A stretch of DNA of 64,000 nucleotides from Thermoplasmata archaeon (GTDB taxonomy: Archaea; Thermoplasmatota; Thermoplasmata; Lutacidiplasmatales; UBA184), in NCBI GenBank assembly GCA_022750155.1, contig JAKIWG010000003.1:1-64000 (forward strand). Direction: 5' to 3'. The first letter of the stretch is position 1. Each line of letters starts with the position of its first letter. The position numbers were made by a program, and so were the translations under genes. Positions 16,014 through 24,454 of this stretch are shown piece by piece. Below the pieces are notes generated by a model. That model ran no database searches and was not told where the DNA came from. It saw only the letters and a program-made list of their open reading frames with translations.

Positions 16014-16271
16014 CTACCCCCCGGAGTACGGGGGGTGGATCGCGACCTCGTCCCCCGCGCGGAGCGTGACATGCTTCGATCCGATGTACTCCCCGTTCAC
16101 CACCAGGCGGCTCACGCGGAGGACCGGTCGGAGCCTCGGGAACTCCAAACCGAGCCGCTCCACCAGCTCGGTGAGGCCGATCCCTGCCGGTTCGACCTTC
16201 GGCTGGAGCTGAGAGCTTCCCACGGCCTCGCGTGCGGACGCGAAGAGGAGGACCCTCACTGTCCCGGCCAC
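16014..16271 (-). CDS. moaD: Molybdopterin synthase sulfur-carrier subunit
   Basis: This 85-residue beta-grasp ubiquitin-like protein ends in the required Gly-Gly (HPPYSGG), whose thiocarboxylate donates sulfur. VRVLLFASAREAVG and LVVNGEYIGSKHVTLRAGDEVAI are standard. GTG at 16271 is chosen because GCTTAGCC lies about 26 bases upstream on the minus strand. It forms an operon with moaE. Confidence 0.92.
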   Translation of the reverse strand: MAGTVRVLLFASAREAVGSSQLQPKVEPAGIGLTELVERLGLEFPRLRPVLRVSRLVVNGEYIGSKHVTLRAGDEVAIHPPYSGG

Positions 16272-16292
16272 GTTCCTCCCGCCACCTCTCCG

Positions 16293-16300
16293 GGCTAAGC
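16293..16300 (-). promoter_or_regulatory. TATA-like box of moaD-moaE
   Basis: GCTTAGCC on the minus strand, about 26 bases before the moaD GTG. Confidence 0.45.
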
Positions 16301-16361
16301 GGTTTGCCCCCGTCGCCCGGCCGACGCCCGCCGCGGGGGATGTCGAACTCCCGAGGTAACC

Positions 16362-16370
16362 GATTAATAG
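16362..16370 (+). promoter_or_regulatory. TATA box of the oxidoreductase operon
   Basis: GATTAATAG about 28 bases before the GTG at 16394; decides that start over longer open frame upstream. Confidence 0.6.
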
Positions 16371-16393
16371 CCACCTCCGCTCGAACGGCCCCA

Positions 16394-18139
16394 GTGTCCG
16401 AGATTTCGGTCCGAGCGGGGGGGGCGGCCGGGGACGGGATCGCCTCGGTCGGCGAGAACATCGCCCGGTCGTTCTCCCGTATGGGTCTGCACGGCTTCGG
16501 CCTGAACGCCTACCAGTCGGTGATCCGCGGGGGACATGTATGGTTCCAGGGCCGGGCCTCGCCCCAGAAGGTCTACTCGCAGGGGGATGCGTGTGACGTC
16601 CTCTACGCCATGGACCGCCAGACCGTCGACATCCACCTTCCCTCGGTCTCCGGCGGCGGCACCGTCGTGTTCGACCCGGAGAAATTCGCGGTCCAGGATT
16701 CCGAATTGCCGGCCGGGGTCCGCAAGCTCCCCGTGCCGACGCTCCAGATCGCCCGGAAGTTTACTCCGCAATCGATCCTTCAGAACGCGGCGGGTCTCGG
16801 CGCCACCGCGTTCGTCGCCGGGATCCCCCTCGAGATCGTCCAGCAGGTCCTCACGGAATCGTTCGGGCGGAAGAAAGGAGAGATCGTCGACTGGAACCTC
16901 GGAGCCGCCGCCGAGGGGTATCACTTCGCCGAGCAGAACGCTTCGGTGAACGACCGCGCGCCGAAGGCGGCCGGTCCCCCGAAGCTCCTGATGACCGGGA
17001 ACCAGGCGCTAGGTCTCGGCGCGGCCGCGGCCGGCCTGAAATTCCTCGCCCAGTACCCGATGACCCCGGCGACGGGGATCATGACCTGGCTCGCCGCCCA
17101 CTCCCGAGATCTCGGCATCGTCGTCAAGCAGGCCGAAGACGAGCTCGCGGCGGTCCACATGGCGATCGGGGCCTCCTTCGGAGGCGTGCGCGCGATGACG
17201 GCCACCAGCGGTGGCGGATTCTCCCTGATGGTCGAGGCGCTCGGGATGGCCGGGATGTGCGAGGTCCCGCTGGTCGTCGTCGACTCCCAGCGTTCGGGGC
17301 CGTCGACCGGGCTCCCGACGAAGACCGAGCAGGGCGACCTCAACATGATGCTCGGTGCCGGGCAGGGCGAGTTCCCCCGCGCGATCCTCGCGCCGTCGAA
17401 CCCGGGGGAGGCGTTCCGCGCGATGGTGAAGGCGTTCCAGCTCGCCGAGGACTGGCAGACCCCGATCCTGGTGGCGAGCGACCTGCATCTCTCCGAGAAC
17501 CTGATGACCGTCGACCGGTCGGAGATTTCCTTGGACGTCGACGTCCCCTCCCTGTTCACCGTCGAGCCGAACGGCCACGAATACCGTCGATACCAGTACA
17601 CCGAATCCGGGGTCTCCCCGAGGGCCTTCCCCGGCCAGCCGGGTCTGATGCACATCGCCGGCTCGGACGAGCACGACGAACGCGGGCACCTGATCTCCGA
17701 CACCCGATCCGGGGTCCCGCTCTGGGTCTCCGAACGCACGAAGATGATGAACAAGCGCATGCGCAAGCTCACCGGGCTCCTGGGTGCGACCGAACCCCCC
17801 CAGCTCGAGGGACCCGCGGGCGCCGAGCTCACGTTCGTCGCCTGGGGGTCGACGGTCGGGGCGGTGCGCGACGCCATGGGGCTGCTCACGCAGCGCGGCG
17901 TCACCACCAATCTCCTGCGAGTGGAGACGGTCTATCCGGTGCATCCGGCGGAGGTCGTCGAAGCGGTCTCGGGAGCGAAGAAGACCCTGCTCGTCGAGGG
18001 AAACTTCTCCGGCCAGCTCGCCCACCTCCTGAGGGCGGAGACCGGCGTCGTGCTCCCGAATCGGTTCCTCAAGTACGACGGAGAGCCCTTCTACCCGATG
18101 GAGATCGTCGGCAAGGCGATGGAGCTCGTCCGTGGCTGA
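16394..18139 (+). CDS. korA: 2-oxoacid:ferredoxin oxidoreductase, fused gamma-alpha subunit
   Basis: This 581-residue subunit takes part in oxidation of 2-oxoacids to acyl-CoA with reduction of ferredoxin. The gamma domain comes first (VRAGGAAGDGIASVG, about residues 5-190), followed by the alpha domain (QYPMTPATGIMTW near 220, then KQAEDELAAVHMAIGASFGG and the C-terminal transketolase-like half). The YPMTPAT loop corresponds to the YPITP-type substrate loop of this class. The beta subunit follows with an 8-base overlap. The fused order is the archaeal two-subunit type; substrate range (pyruvate versus 2-oxoglutarate) is not readable. Confidence 0.92.
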   Translation: MSEISVRAGGAAGDGIASVGENIARSFSRMGLHGFGLNAYQSVIRGGHVWFQGRASPQKVYSQGDACDVLYAMDRQTVDIHLPSVSGGGTVVFDPEKFAVQDSELPAGVRKLPVPTLQIARKFTPQSILQNAAGLGATAFVAGIPLEIVQQVLTESFGRKKGEIVDWNLGAAAEGYHFAEQNASVNDRAPKAAGPPKLLMTGNQALGLGAAAAGLKFLAQYPMTPATGIMTWLAAHSRDLGIVVKQAEDELAAVHMAIGASFGGVRAMTATSGGGFSLMVEALGMAGMCEVPLVVVDSQRSGPSTGLPTKTEQGDLNMMLGAGQGEFPRAILAPSNPGEAFRAMVKAFQLAEDWQTPILVASDLHLSENLMTVDRSEISLDVDVPSLFTVEPNGHEYRRYQYTESGVSPRAFPGQPGLMHIAGSDEHDERGHLISDTRSGVPLWVSERTKMMNKRMRKLTGLLGATEPPQLEGPAGAELTFVAWGSTVGAVRDAMGLLTQRGVTTNLLRVETVYPVHPAEVVEAVSGAKKTLLVEGNFSGQLAHLLRAETGVVLPNRFLKYDGEPFYPMEIVGKAMELVRG

Positions 18140-19031
18140 GAGCAGCGCTCCCGTCCGGGCCTCGATCGAGGGCACCGCGCTCCCCCTGGTGGGGAAGTCC
18201 GATGTCAAGCCGACCTGGTGTCCGGGGTGCGGGGACTTCAGCGTCGTCGCCGCGATCGAGATGGCGGTCAAGCGGCTCAAGATCCCGTCGAGCAACGTGG
18301 TGATCGTTTCCGGGATCGGCTGCTCCTCGAACCTCCCGCATTTCCTCTCCTCGTACGGCTTCCACGGGATCCACGGCCGCTCGCTGCCGGTCGCGGAGGG
18401 GATCCGATGGTCGAACCACGAGCTCACCGTGATCGCGACGGGGGGCGACGGGGACGGGTTCGGCATCGGCGTGGGCCATTTCGTCCACACCATGCGACGC
18501 AACGTGGACATGACCTACGTCACCATGGACAACCAGATCTACGGCCTCACCACCGGCCAGGCTTCGCCGACGTCGATGATGGGCCACAAGACCAAGTCGA
18601 CGCCGAACGGCGTCATCGAGAACCCCCTCGACCCGCTCGCGCTGGCGCTGGCCAGCGGTGCGACCTACGTCGCCCGTGGATTCTCCGGCGACGTCAAGCA
18701 GATGGCCGACCTGGTGGCGAACGGCATCCAGCACAAGGGGTTCGCGTTCATCGACGCCCTCTCCCCGTGCGTCACGTACAACAAGATCAACACTTTCGAC
18801 TGGTTCCGACAGAGGGTGTACAAGCTCGAGGCGAGCGGCCACGACCCGTCGGACCTGACCAAGGCCTGGCAGAGGGCGCTCGAGTGGGGCGAGAAGGTCC
18901 CGACCGGCCTGTTCTACAAGACCGACAAGCCGACGTACGAGGACCTGGAAGAGGTGCTGGCCGCCGGGCCGCTCGCCAAGCAGCCGGCCGGCCTGAAGGG
19001 GCGCGAGGCGCTCCTCGACGAGTTCCTATAG
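18132..19031 (+). CDS. korB: 2-oxoacid:ferredoxin oxidoreductase, beta subunit
   Basis: The beta subunit binds thiamine diphosphate and a 4Fe-4S cluster. Cluster cysteines are CPGCG (about residue 30), the Cys in VSGIGCSS and the Cys in LSPCVTYN. The thiamine-diphosphate motif is GGDGDGFGIG followed by MDNQIYGLTTGQ. The length of 299 residues is normal. It starts at a GTG inside the end of korA. The end overlaps the convergent membrane gene by 6 bases. Confidence 0.94.
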   Translation: MAESSAPVRASIEGTALPLVGKSDVKPTWCPGCGDFSVVAAIEMAVKRLKIPSSNVVIVSGIGCSSNLPHFLSSYGFHGIHGRSLPVAEGIRWSNHELTVIATGGDGDGFGIGVGHFVHTMRRNVDMTYVTMDNQIYGLTTGQASPTSMMGHKTKSTPNGVIENPLDPLALALASGATYVARGFSGDVKQMADLVANGIQHKGFAFIDALSPCVTYNKINTFDWFRQRVYKLEASGHDPSDLTKAWQRALEWGEKVPTGLFYKTDKPTYEDLEEVLAAGPLAKQPAGLKGREALLDEFL

Positions 19032-21059
19032 CGAGGGGGACGCCGTCGGCCCGGGAGAGGCCCACTGGAACACGTAGGCGTCGCCGGAGTGGAAGAGGAG
19101 CGACGCCCGGGCCTCTGTCTCGAACGGTAGCGGCGAGAAGGGGGGCCAGAGCACGTTGTTCGCCTGGGTGATGGCCACGTACTCCACCCCGAGGTCATTC
19201 AGGGCCGATACCCCGGACGGGTCGAGGGTCGCGGCCGAGAGTTCCCCCAGCAGGTGTTGATAGTCGGCGTTCGTGCTCTCCCCGTAGAGGGTCACCGGGA
19301 ACAGGAGGGCGACATCCTCGTCGTAGCCGGGAAGGAACTGGGCGGCGCTGCCGGGAGCGGCCAACACTCGTGCCCCGGCCGGGAGGTTGGACGAGGCCCA
19401 GCCGAGCAGGGCGAAGTCGCCCGCGGTGACGTTCCCGAACTGCCGGTACTCCTCGGTGAGGTACGGGGGAAAGGAGGTGGCGGTGATCGCCACACCCGGC
19501 AGCAGCAGGAGCGCGGAGACGGCGAGGGCGACCCCCCGCGTCTCGGGAGCGCTCCGCTCCCATCGCCAGAGGCCCGGCGGTCGGAGGGCGGTCGATCCGG
19601 AGGGTCCTCGCTCGAGCACTTGGAACAGGCCCGCGAGGGGGACGGCAGCCACGAGGGAGAAGGCCGTGAACAGTAGCACGGAGAGCTCGCTCGGGCTCGA
19701 CAGGCGTGCGACCCCTCCGATGAGCGGGTTCCCCCCGACCGAAACCCCTTCGAGGAGGAGTCCCGCGACGGCGGCGGCCCCGATGGCCAGGCTCGCCGTG
19801 CCCGGTCCCGGCCCCGCCTCCTGGGGGTCTGCGGAGAGGGCTCGTCGGATCAACAGGAGCGAACCCACCCCCAGGAGGATCACGAGCTCGAAACGAAGCC
19901 ACGGAAACGGAGAGAGGCCGACGTCGCTCGGCCGGAATAGGAATGGGTCGAGCAGTCCGACCAGTTGGGGAGCCGAGACCCCATACGGGATCGCGGCGGA
20001 TCCGGTGCCGGCGACCCCCGACCCCACCCGCGTCACCTCGATCACCAGGTTCGGCGCGACGCACGCGGCGCTCACGAGCGTCGAAATGCCCCAGCGAGCG
20101 GACCATCCGCCCCACCCTCGCCCGAGTCCCGGGCTCACGACCATCCGGCCGATGACCGCTCCGGCGACGACGACCTCCGCCCCTACCGGGTTGAGGGTCG
20201 CGAGGCATCCGGTGATTAGGCCGAACGCGAGGGTGCTGCCCCAACCCGGAAGGGCCGGGCGCCACCAACCCGGTAGCCAGGCGAACAGGAGAAGCGCGAG
20301 CGGGAATGCGAGCACGAAATCGTTGCTCCCGCTCACCATCACTCTCGTCCAGCTCGCGAGGAGCGCCAGGGAAAGGGCCACCGCGGCCCCCCCGCTCTCC
20401 CGTGCGAACCATCGCCGGCCCAGGACGAATCCCGCGATCGGGACGAGGCCGAAGAACAGGGGCGTGACCAGGACCGCCGTACGCGCCGGCGGCAGTCCGA
20501 AGAGCAGCTGGGCGGAGGCGAACCAGACGGTCGCGCCCTGCGGATACGGAAGCGGCTGGTTCACGATCGGCAGCAGGGAGGTCGGCAGCGAGTGGTGGGC
20601 GATCAGGAGGGCGTTGTAGGCCGTGAACAGCCCGGAGTCGTACGTGTTCCCGGTGGGAGCCCCCTCCGCCGCCACGACCTCGATCCCGAACAGCAGGAGC
20701 GCGGCGATGAGGGCCACCGATCGCCAGCCGATGTGGAAGCCGATCGGGATCCCGTACGGCCCGGCCGAGGTGGGCTCGCGCCGCAAGCTCGCCACCCACA
20801 GGCCGAGTACGCTGGCGAGGACCACGACGGGGAGGGTCGCGGCGTAGAACAGCCCCGGTGGGAGCCAGGCGATCAGGTAGACGACCGCCCCGCCGAGGTA
20901 CAGGTCCACGATCGCGCGTTCGAACGGATCGACCGTCGCGAGCAGGGGCGCGTATCTCGCGAGGAGCTGGCGGACCGCCTCGCCGACGACCCCGAAGGAC
21001 GCGGCGAAGACCAGGAGCTCGAGCGGCCAGAGGATCCCGTCGGGGCCTGGCAGGCTCAC
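19026..21059 (-). CDS. Large polytopic membrane protein, GT-C glycosyltransferase-like
   Basis: This 677-residue protein has about 14-16 hydrophobic segments and a C-terminal soluble region of about 130 residues (TEEYRQFGNVTAGDF onward) that ends in a short beta-rich part. The layout resembles GT-C / PMT-like membrane glycosyltransferases, whose extracytoplasmic tail has the same look, but I see no clear DD or DE catalytic motif in the first loop. The ASSNLPAGARVLAAPGSA stretch also recurs in such tails. It is divergent from a flippase, which supports cell-envelope glycan work. GTG 21059 is chosen because CATCATAGG lies about 26 bases upstream. Confidence 0.72.
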   Translation of the reverse strand: MSLPGPDGILWPLELLVFAASFGVVGEAVRQLLARYAPLLATVDPFERAIVDLYLGGAVVYLIAWLPPGLFYAATLPVVVLASVLGLWVASLRREPTSAGPYGIPIGFHIGWRSVALIAALLLFGIEVVAAEGAPTGNTYDSGLFTAYNALLIAHHSLPTSLLPIVNQPLPYPQGATVWFASAQLLFGLPPARTAVLVTPLFFGLVPIAGFVLGRRWFARESGGAAVALSLALLASWTRVMVSGSNDFVLAFPLALLLFAWLPGWWRPALPGWGSTLAFGLITGCLATLNPVGAEVVVAGAVIGRMVVSPGLGRGWGGWSARWGISTLVSAACVAPNLVIEVTRVGSGVAGTGSAAIPYGVSAPQLVGLLDPFLFRPSDVGLSPFPWLRFELVILLGVGSLLLIRRALSADPQEAGPGPGTASLAIGAAAVAGLLLEGVSVGGNPLIGGVARLSSPSELSVLLFTAFSLVAAVPLAGLFQVLERGPSGSTALRPPGLWRWERSAPETRGVALAVSALLLLPGVAITATSFPPYLTEEYRQFGNVTAGDFALLGWASSNLPAGARVLAAPGSAAQFLPGYDEDVALLFPVTLYGESTNADYQHLLGELSAATLDPSGVSALNDLGVEYVAITQANNVLWPPFSPLPFETEARASLLFHSGDAYVFQWASPGPTASPSL

Positions 21060-21080
21060 GGAGGGAGCGAGCCGCAGGAG

Positions 21081-21119
21081 CCTATGATGGTGTTTCCCCG
21101 CCCTCGCCACGCTTTTACC
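21081..21119. promoter_or_regulatory. Divergent promoters of the envelope-glycan gene pair
   Basis: CATCATAGG (minus strand, 21081-21089) serves the GTG at 21059, and GCTTTTACC (21111-21119) serves the flippase ATG at 21150. Confidence 0.45.
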
Positions 21120-21149
21120 GTTGAAACCCCCCGCTCCCGGGGGTCGGTC

Positions 21150-22709
21150 ATGGCCGGACGTGCGTCGGGGGCCCGCGCGGGCCTCGACTCCGTGACCCGC
21201 GGCACCCTGGTCATGCTCCTCGGCACGCTCGGCTTCGTCGTCGAGAACTTCGTCTCCCGAGTGCTTCTGGCCCGGTCGATCTCGGTCCACGATTGGGGGA
21301 ACTTCTCGCTCGGCCTCGCGCTCGCCGGGCTGCTCGCTTCGCTCGGTTCCCTCGGCCTCGCCCAGGCCGTTGCACGGAACCTGCCGTTCGCCAGCCGCGA
21401 CGACGAGCGTCGGGCGATCGTCCACAGCTCGTTCGCCGTGGTGGTCCCGTCGGCGATCATCGTCTCCGCCGGGATGTTCCTACTGGGCGTCGCCCTCAAC
21501 CCCTCGCTCCCCGCGCTCGCCCTCACGGTGGAGTTCTTCGCCGCGGCCGTGGCGATGATGATCCTTTCCGGGCTGATCGCAGCGGTCTTCCAAGGCTACG
21601 AGGACGTGAGGCCCAACGCCCTGTTCGTCCAGATCCTCAACCCGACCCTGTTCATCGTCTTCCTGATCGCCGCCGAGGCCCCGGACCCGTTCCATCTCGG
21701 GTATCTCCAGGCCCTCGTCGCTTACCTTGGCTCGGCCGCGGTCAGTCTGGGGGCGATCGGTCTCTACGCCCGACGTCGGCTCCCCCGGCTCCTCCCGCCC
21801 GGCGACCGGGCCCCGGGGGTCTCGCGCCGACTGTTCCTGTTCGCCGCGCCCCTGTTCGTGGTGGGGGTCCTCGGGGTCGTCTCCCAGAATGGCGACACGA
21901 TCCTCCTGGGCGTGTTCCTGCGCAACTCGCTCGGATACTACACGGCGGCCCTCTCGCTCGCGCGCCTGCTCATGGTCGGCCTGGGCTCGCTGGCATACAT
22001 CTTCCTCCCGGTCACGGCCCGCTTCGTCCGCTCCGGGGACCATGAGGCGGTCCGGATCACCTACGCCACGGCCACGAAGTGGATGATCCTCACCTCGCTC
22101 CCGCTCTTCCTGATCTTCTTCTTCCTCCCGTCTCGCTCGCTCGGCTTCGTCTACGGCTCGGATTATTCGGTCGGCTCGACCACCCTCAAGCTGCTGGTGA
22201 CGGCGGCCTTCGCCTCCACCCTCATCGGACCTTCGACGGCGACCCAGGTGTCGTACGGCCAGACCCGCCTGCTGATGTACAACACCATCGCGGCCGCGTT
22301 CGCCGACGTGCTCCTGAGCGCGCTGCTGATCCCCCCGTTCGGCACGGAGGGCGCCGCCGTCGCGTGGGGGGTGGCCACGACGCTCGCCCCGGCCCTCTCG
22401 GCCGTGGAGCTCGCGGTCCTCCAGGACGTCCACCCGTTCCGGGCGCACTACCTGGTCCCCCTGTTGGTCACCTCCGTCCCGCTCGCGGTCCTGTTCCTGT
22501 TCGTCCCCCTCGCCGTGCCCCTGTGGGCGCTTCCGCTCCTGGTGGGGGCGATCGCCCTCCTGTTCCTGCTCGTGGTGTTCGCCACCGGGAGCGTCGACAC
22601 CGGCGACCGCCTGCTCTTGGAGGTCGTCGAGGGGTTCCTGGGACGTCGGGTCCCCCTCGTCCGCTCGCTCGCCCGGTGGCGCCTAGGCGAACGGATCAAG
22701 GAGCTCTGA
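21150..22709 (+). CDS. Polysaccharide/lipid-linked oligosaccharide flippase, MOP superfamily
   Basis: This 519-residue protein has about 12-14 membrane helices and the Wzx/RfbX-type start RGTLVMLLGTLGFVVENFVSRVLLARSISVHDWGNFSLG region (residues about 12-50). It also has the mid-protein QNGDTILLGVFLRNSLGYYTAALSLARLL motif typical of O-antigen flippases. The family moves lipid-linked glycans across the membrane, for example for glycoprotein or polysaccharide synthesis. The C-terminal 30 residues are basic and cytoplasmic. Together with the divergent GT-C-like gene it forms a small envelope-glycan locus. Confidence 0.88.
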   Translation: MAGRASGARAGLDSVTRGTLVMLLGTLGFVVENFVSRVLLARSISVHDWGNFSLGLALAGLLASLGSLGLAQAVARNLPFASRDDERRAIVHSSFAVVVPSAIIVSAGMFLLGVALNPSLPALALTVEFFAAAVAMMILSGLIAAVFQGYEDVRPNALFVQILNPTLFIVFLIAAEAPDPFHLGYLQALVAYLGSAAVSLGAIGLYARRRLPRLLPPGDRAPGVSRRLFLFAAPLFVVGVLGVVSQNGDTILLGVFLRNSLGYYTAALSLARLLMVGLGSLAYIFLPVTARFVRSGDHEAVRITYATATKWMILTSLPLFLIFFFLPSRSLGFVYGSDYSVGSTTLKLLVTAAFASTLIGPSTATQVSYGQTRLLMYNTIAAAFADVLLSALLIPPFGTEGAAVAWGVATTLAPALSAVELAVLQDVHPFRAHYLVPLLVTSVPLAVLFLFVPLAVPLWALPLLVGAIALLFLLVVFATGSVDTGDRLLLEVVEGFLGRRVPLVRSLARWRLGERIKEL

Positions 22710-22844
22710 CGCACCCCGGATACGACTTCGGGAGGGCATGCGCTTCGGTGAGCGCGCGTCCGCCCGCGCGCCGGCTTCGGCAACTTTACATAGGCCTCCC
22801 GGTCTGTTACTGGCGAGGCCCGCCCTCTGGGGCACCCCCAGTTC

Positions 22845-23429
22845 ATGGTTTCAGAACCTGCACCCCCCCGATTTGCACCCCTCGCCGTGGGGGTGGCCCT
22901 TCTGGTGCTCATCGTGGGCCTGGCGGTGCTCCCGAACACGGGAGCAGTGACCGCCCAGTCCAACTGCCAGTATGGGGTCTGTACGAACAGCAGCCCTAGT
23001 AGCAGTAGCTGGCTGATCGTCCTCGGGGTCCTCGTCCTGATCGCCGTCGCGCTGCTCGTCCTCATCCTGCGGGGTCGCTCGAAGCCCCAGGCCAGTCCCC
23101 AGGCCTGGGAGCCGGGGCCCTCGGGAGAGGCCGGCCCGGGCTCCTCCGCCCCCTCTTCGCAGGACGTCCCTGAGGGAGCGGCCGTCGGGGCCGCCCTCGG
23201 GGTCGGTGCCGGCTCGGCGTATGTCGAGAACCCGGACGATGTCTCCGCACCGGACGCCATCGCGGCGGCGCCCGCCGCCGCGGCCTCGGCGGGCGCCGCC
23301 GCGGGCGCGGAACCGGACATCGACTCGCTGATGGCGGAGCTCGACAAGATCAGCGGGGAGATCCTGAGCCGGGGCCCGGCCACGAAGAAACCCCCGGGAT
23401 CCGGCGGGTCCGACGACCGGTCGAGCTAG
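22845..23429 (+). CDS. Two-pass membrane protein with Ala-rich cytoplasmic tail
   Basis: I do not recognise this 194-residue protein. Residues 12-32 form a signal-peptide-like hydrophobic segment, followed by a short external loop with two cysteines (NCQYGVC) and Ser residues, a second hydrophobic segment (about 56-76) ending in RGRSK, then a Pro/Ala/Gly-rich cytoplasmic region. The final part has a clear amphipathic helix, IDSLMAELDKISGEILSR, which may bind a partner. The two-cysteine loop could form a disulfide. The 135 bases before it hold only weak AT-rich boxes. Confidence 0.7.
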   Translation: MVSEPAPPRFAPLAVGVALLVLIVGLAVLPNTGAVTAQSNCQYGVCTNSSPSSSSWLIVLGVLVLIAVALLVLILRGRSKPQASPQAWEPGPSGEAGPGSSAPSSQDVPEGAAVGAALGVGAGSAYVENPDDVSAPDAIAAAPAAAASAGAAAGAEPDIDSLMAELDKISGEILSRGPATKKPPGSGGSDDRSS

Positions 23430-23458
23430 GGTCTCACTCGGTGCGGCCCGCCGAATCG

Positions 23459-23467
23459 CCTTAAGAA
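23459..23467 (+). promoter_or_regulatory. TATA-like box before the 85-residue gene
   Basis: CCTTAAGAA about 28 bases before the ATG at 23491; leaderless spacing. Confidence 0.5.
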
Positions 23468-23490
23468 CCTGCGGAGCGTCGTACGGTGCG

Positions 23491-23748
23491 ATGACCGACC
23501 GTTCCCCCGCCTCTCCGGAGGAGGGCCGACTCTTGGCGCAGCTCGAGGAGGCCGTCCGGGCTTCCCCCCGGCCGGTGCGGGAGATACAGGTCGGGATCGC
23601 GCTCTCCATCGCCCTCGGCAAACAAAGGCCGGCCGTCAGCTGCGGGGGGTGCACCACGCCGCTAGAGTTCCAGGGCATCCCGGCCACGACGAACGCGGGA
23701 CTTCGCACCCCGTTCCGGCTCGTGCTGGACCCTTCCGCGCCGAGCTGA
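23491..23748 (+). CDS. Small protein with CGGC motif, unknown
   Basis: This 85-residue protein has an acidic N-terminal helix (EEGRLLAQLEEAVRA), a segment VREIQVGIALSIALGKQRPAVSCGGC, and a C-terminal TPFRLVLDP strand. The CGGC pair could bind metal or be redox-active, but there is no second pair. It has its own promoter-like box and no recognised family. It may be a dimeric zinc or redox protein; this is speculative. Confidence 0.62.
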   Translation: MTDRSPASPEEGRLLAQLEEAVRASPRPVREIQVGIALSIALGKQRPAVSCGGCTTPLEFQGIPATTNAGLRTPFRLVLDPSAPS

Positions 23749-23773
23749 CCGGTCGGCGAGGCGTTCTCCGTCC

Positions 23774-24454
23774 ATGGTGTCGATCCCGATCATCGAGACC
23801 GTCGTGAACCTGATCACGACCGTCATGACGACGGTCGGGCTCCCCGCCCTCGTCGCCCTGATGATCGTCGAGAGCTTCGGCATCCCCCCGCTTCCGAGCG
23901 AGATCATCCTGCCGTTCGCCGGGTTCCTCGTGTGGTCCGGACAGTACTCCTTTGGCGCGGCGGTCGTGGCCGCCGTGCTCGGCGGGGTCATCGGCTCGTA
24001 CCTCGCCTACGCGGTGGGGCGATACGGCCGACACCTGGTCGTCGGCACGGGGGCGCTCAAGCTCGACCCGAAGCACCTGGCGAGCATGGATCGATGGTTC
24101 GCCCAGAAGGGCGAAGGGACCGTCCTGGTCGCACGCCTGATCCCGATCATCCGCAGTTACATCAGCTACCCTGCCGGGACCGCCCGAATGGAGCCGGTCC
24201 GGTTCGGGGCGTACACCGCGGTGGGCGCCACGCCGTTCACCGTGGCCCTGATCTATGCGGGCGTGCTGCTCGGCAAGAACTGGTCGAACATCCTCCCGTA
24301 CTTCCGCATCCTCGACTACTTCGCCGCGGTGATCGTCGTCGGGGGCCTGCTCTACGTCGCGCTGCGATGGCGCGGGACGATCACGAAGGGGTTCCCCCCC
24401 CGCCTCACTCGGAGTAGCGAACCGCCTCGGCCGGCGGGAGACGCGCCGCCTTGA
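23774..24454 (+). CDS. DedA-family membrane protein
   Basis: This 226-residue DedA/VTT-domain protein belongs to a family that translocates or scrambles undecaprenyl or other phospholipids. Family hallmarks are ESFGIPPLPSEIILPFAGFL (about residues 33-52), the glycine-rich GGVIGSYLAYAVGRYGR, and RLIPIIRSYISYPAG with the conserved Arg residues of the re-entrant loop. Five or so hydrophobic segments are seen. The 3' end overlaps the convergent ABC permease by 50 bases. Confidence 0.9.
   Translation: MVSIPIIETVVNLITTVMTTVGLPALVALMIVESFGIPPLPSEIILPFAGFLVWSGQYSFGAAVVAAVLGGVIGSYLAYAVGRYGRHLVVGTGALKLDPKHLASMDRWFAQKGEGTVLVARLIPIIRSYISYPAGTARMEPVRFGAYTAVGATPFTVALIYAGVLLGKNWSNILPYFRILDYFAAVIVVGGLLYVALRWRGTITKGFPPRLTRSSEPPRPAGDAPP

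Noticed and set aside
19195..20799. 534-codon minus-strand frame within the GT-C-like gene
   Set aside because: Same-strand alternative frame with Arg/Gly-rich composition and no hydrophobic pattern.
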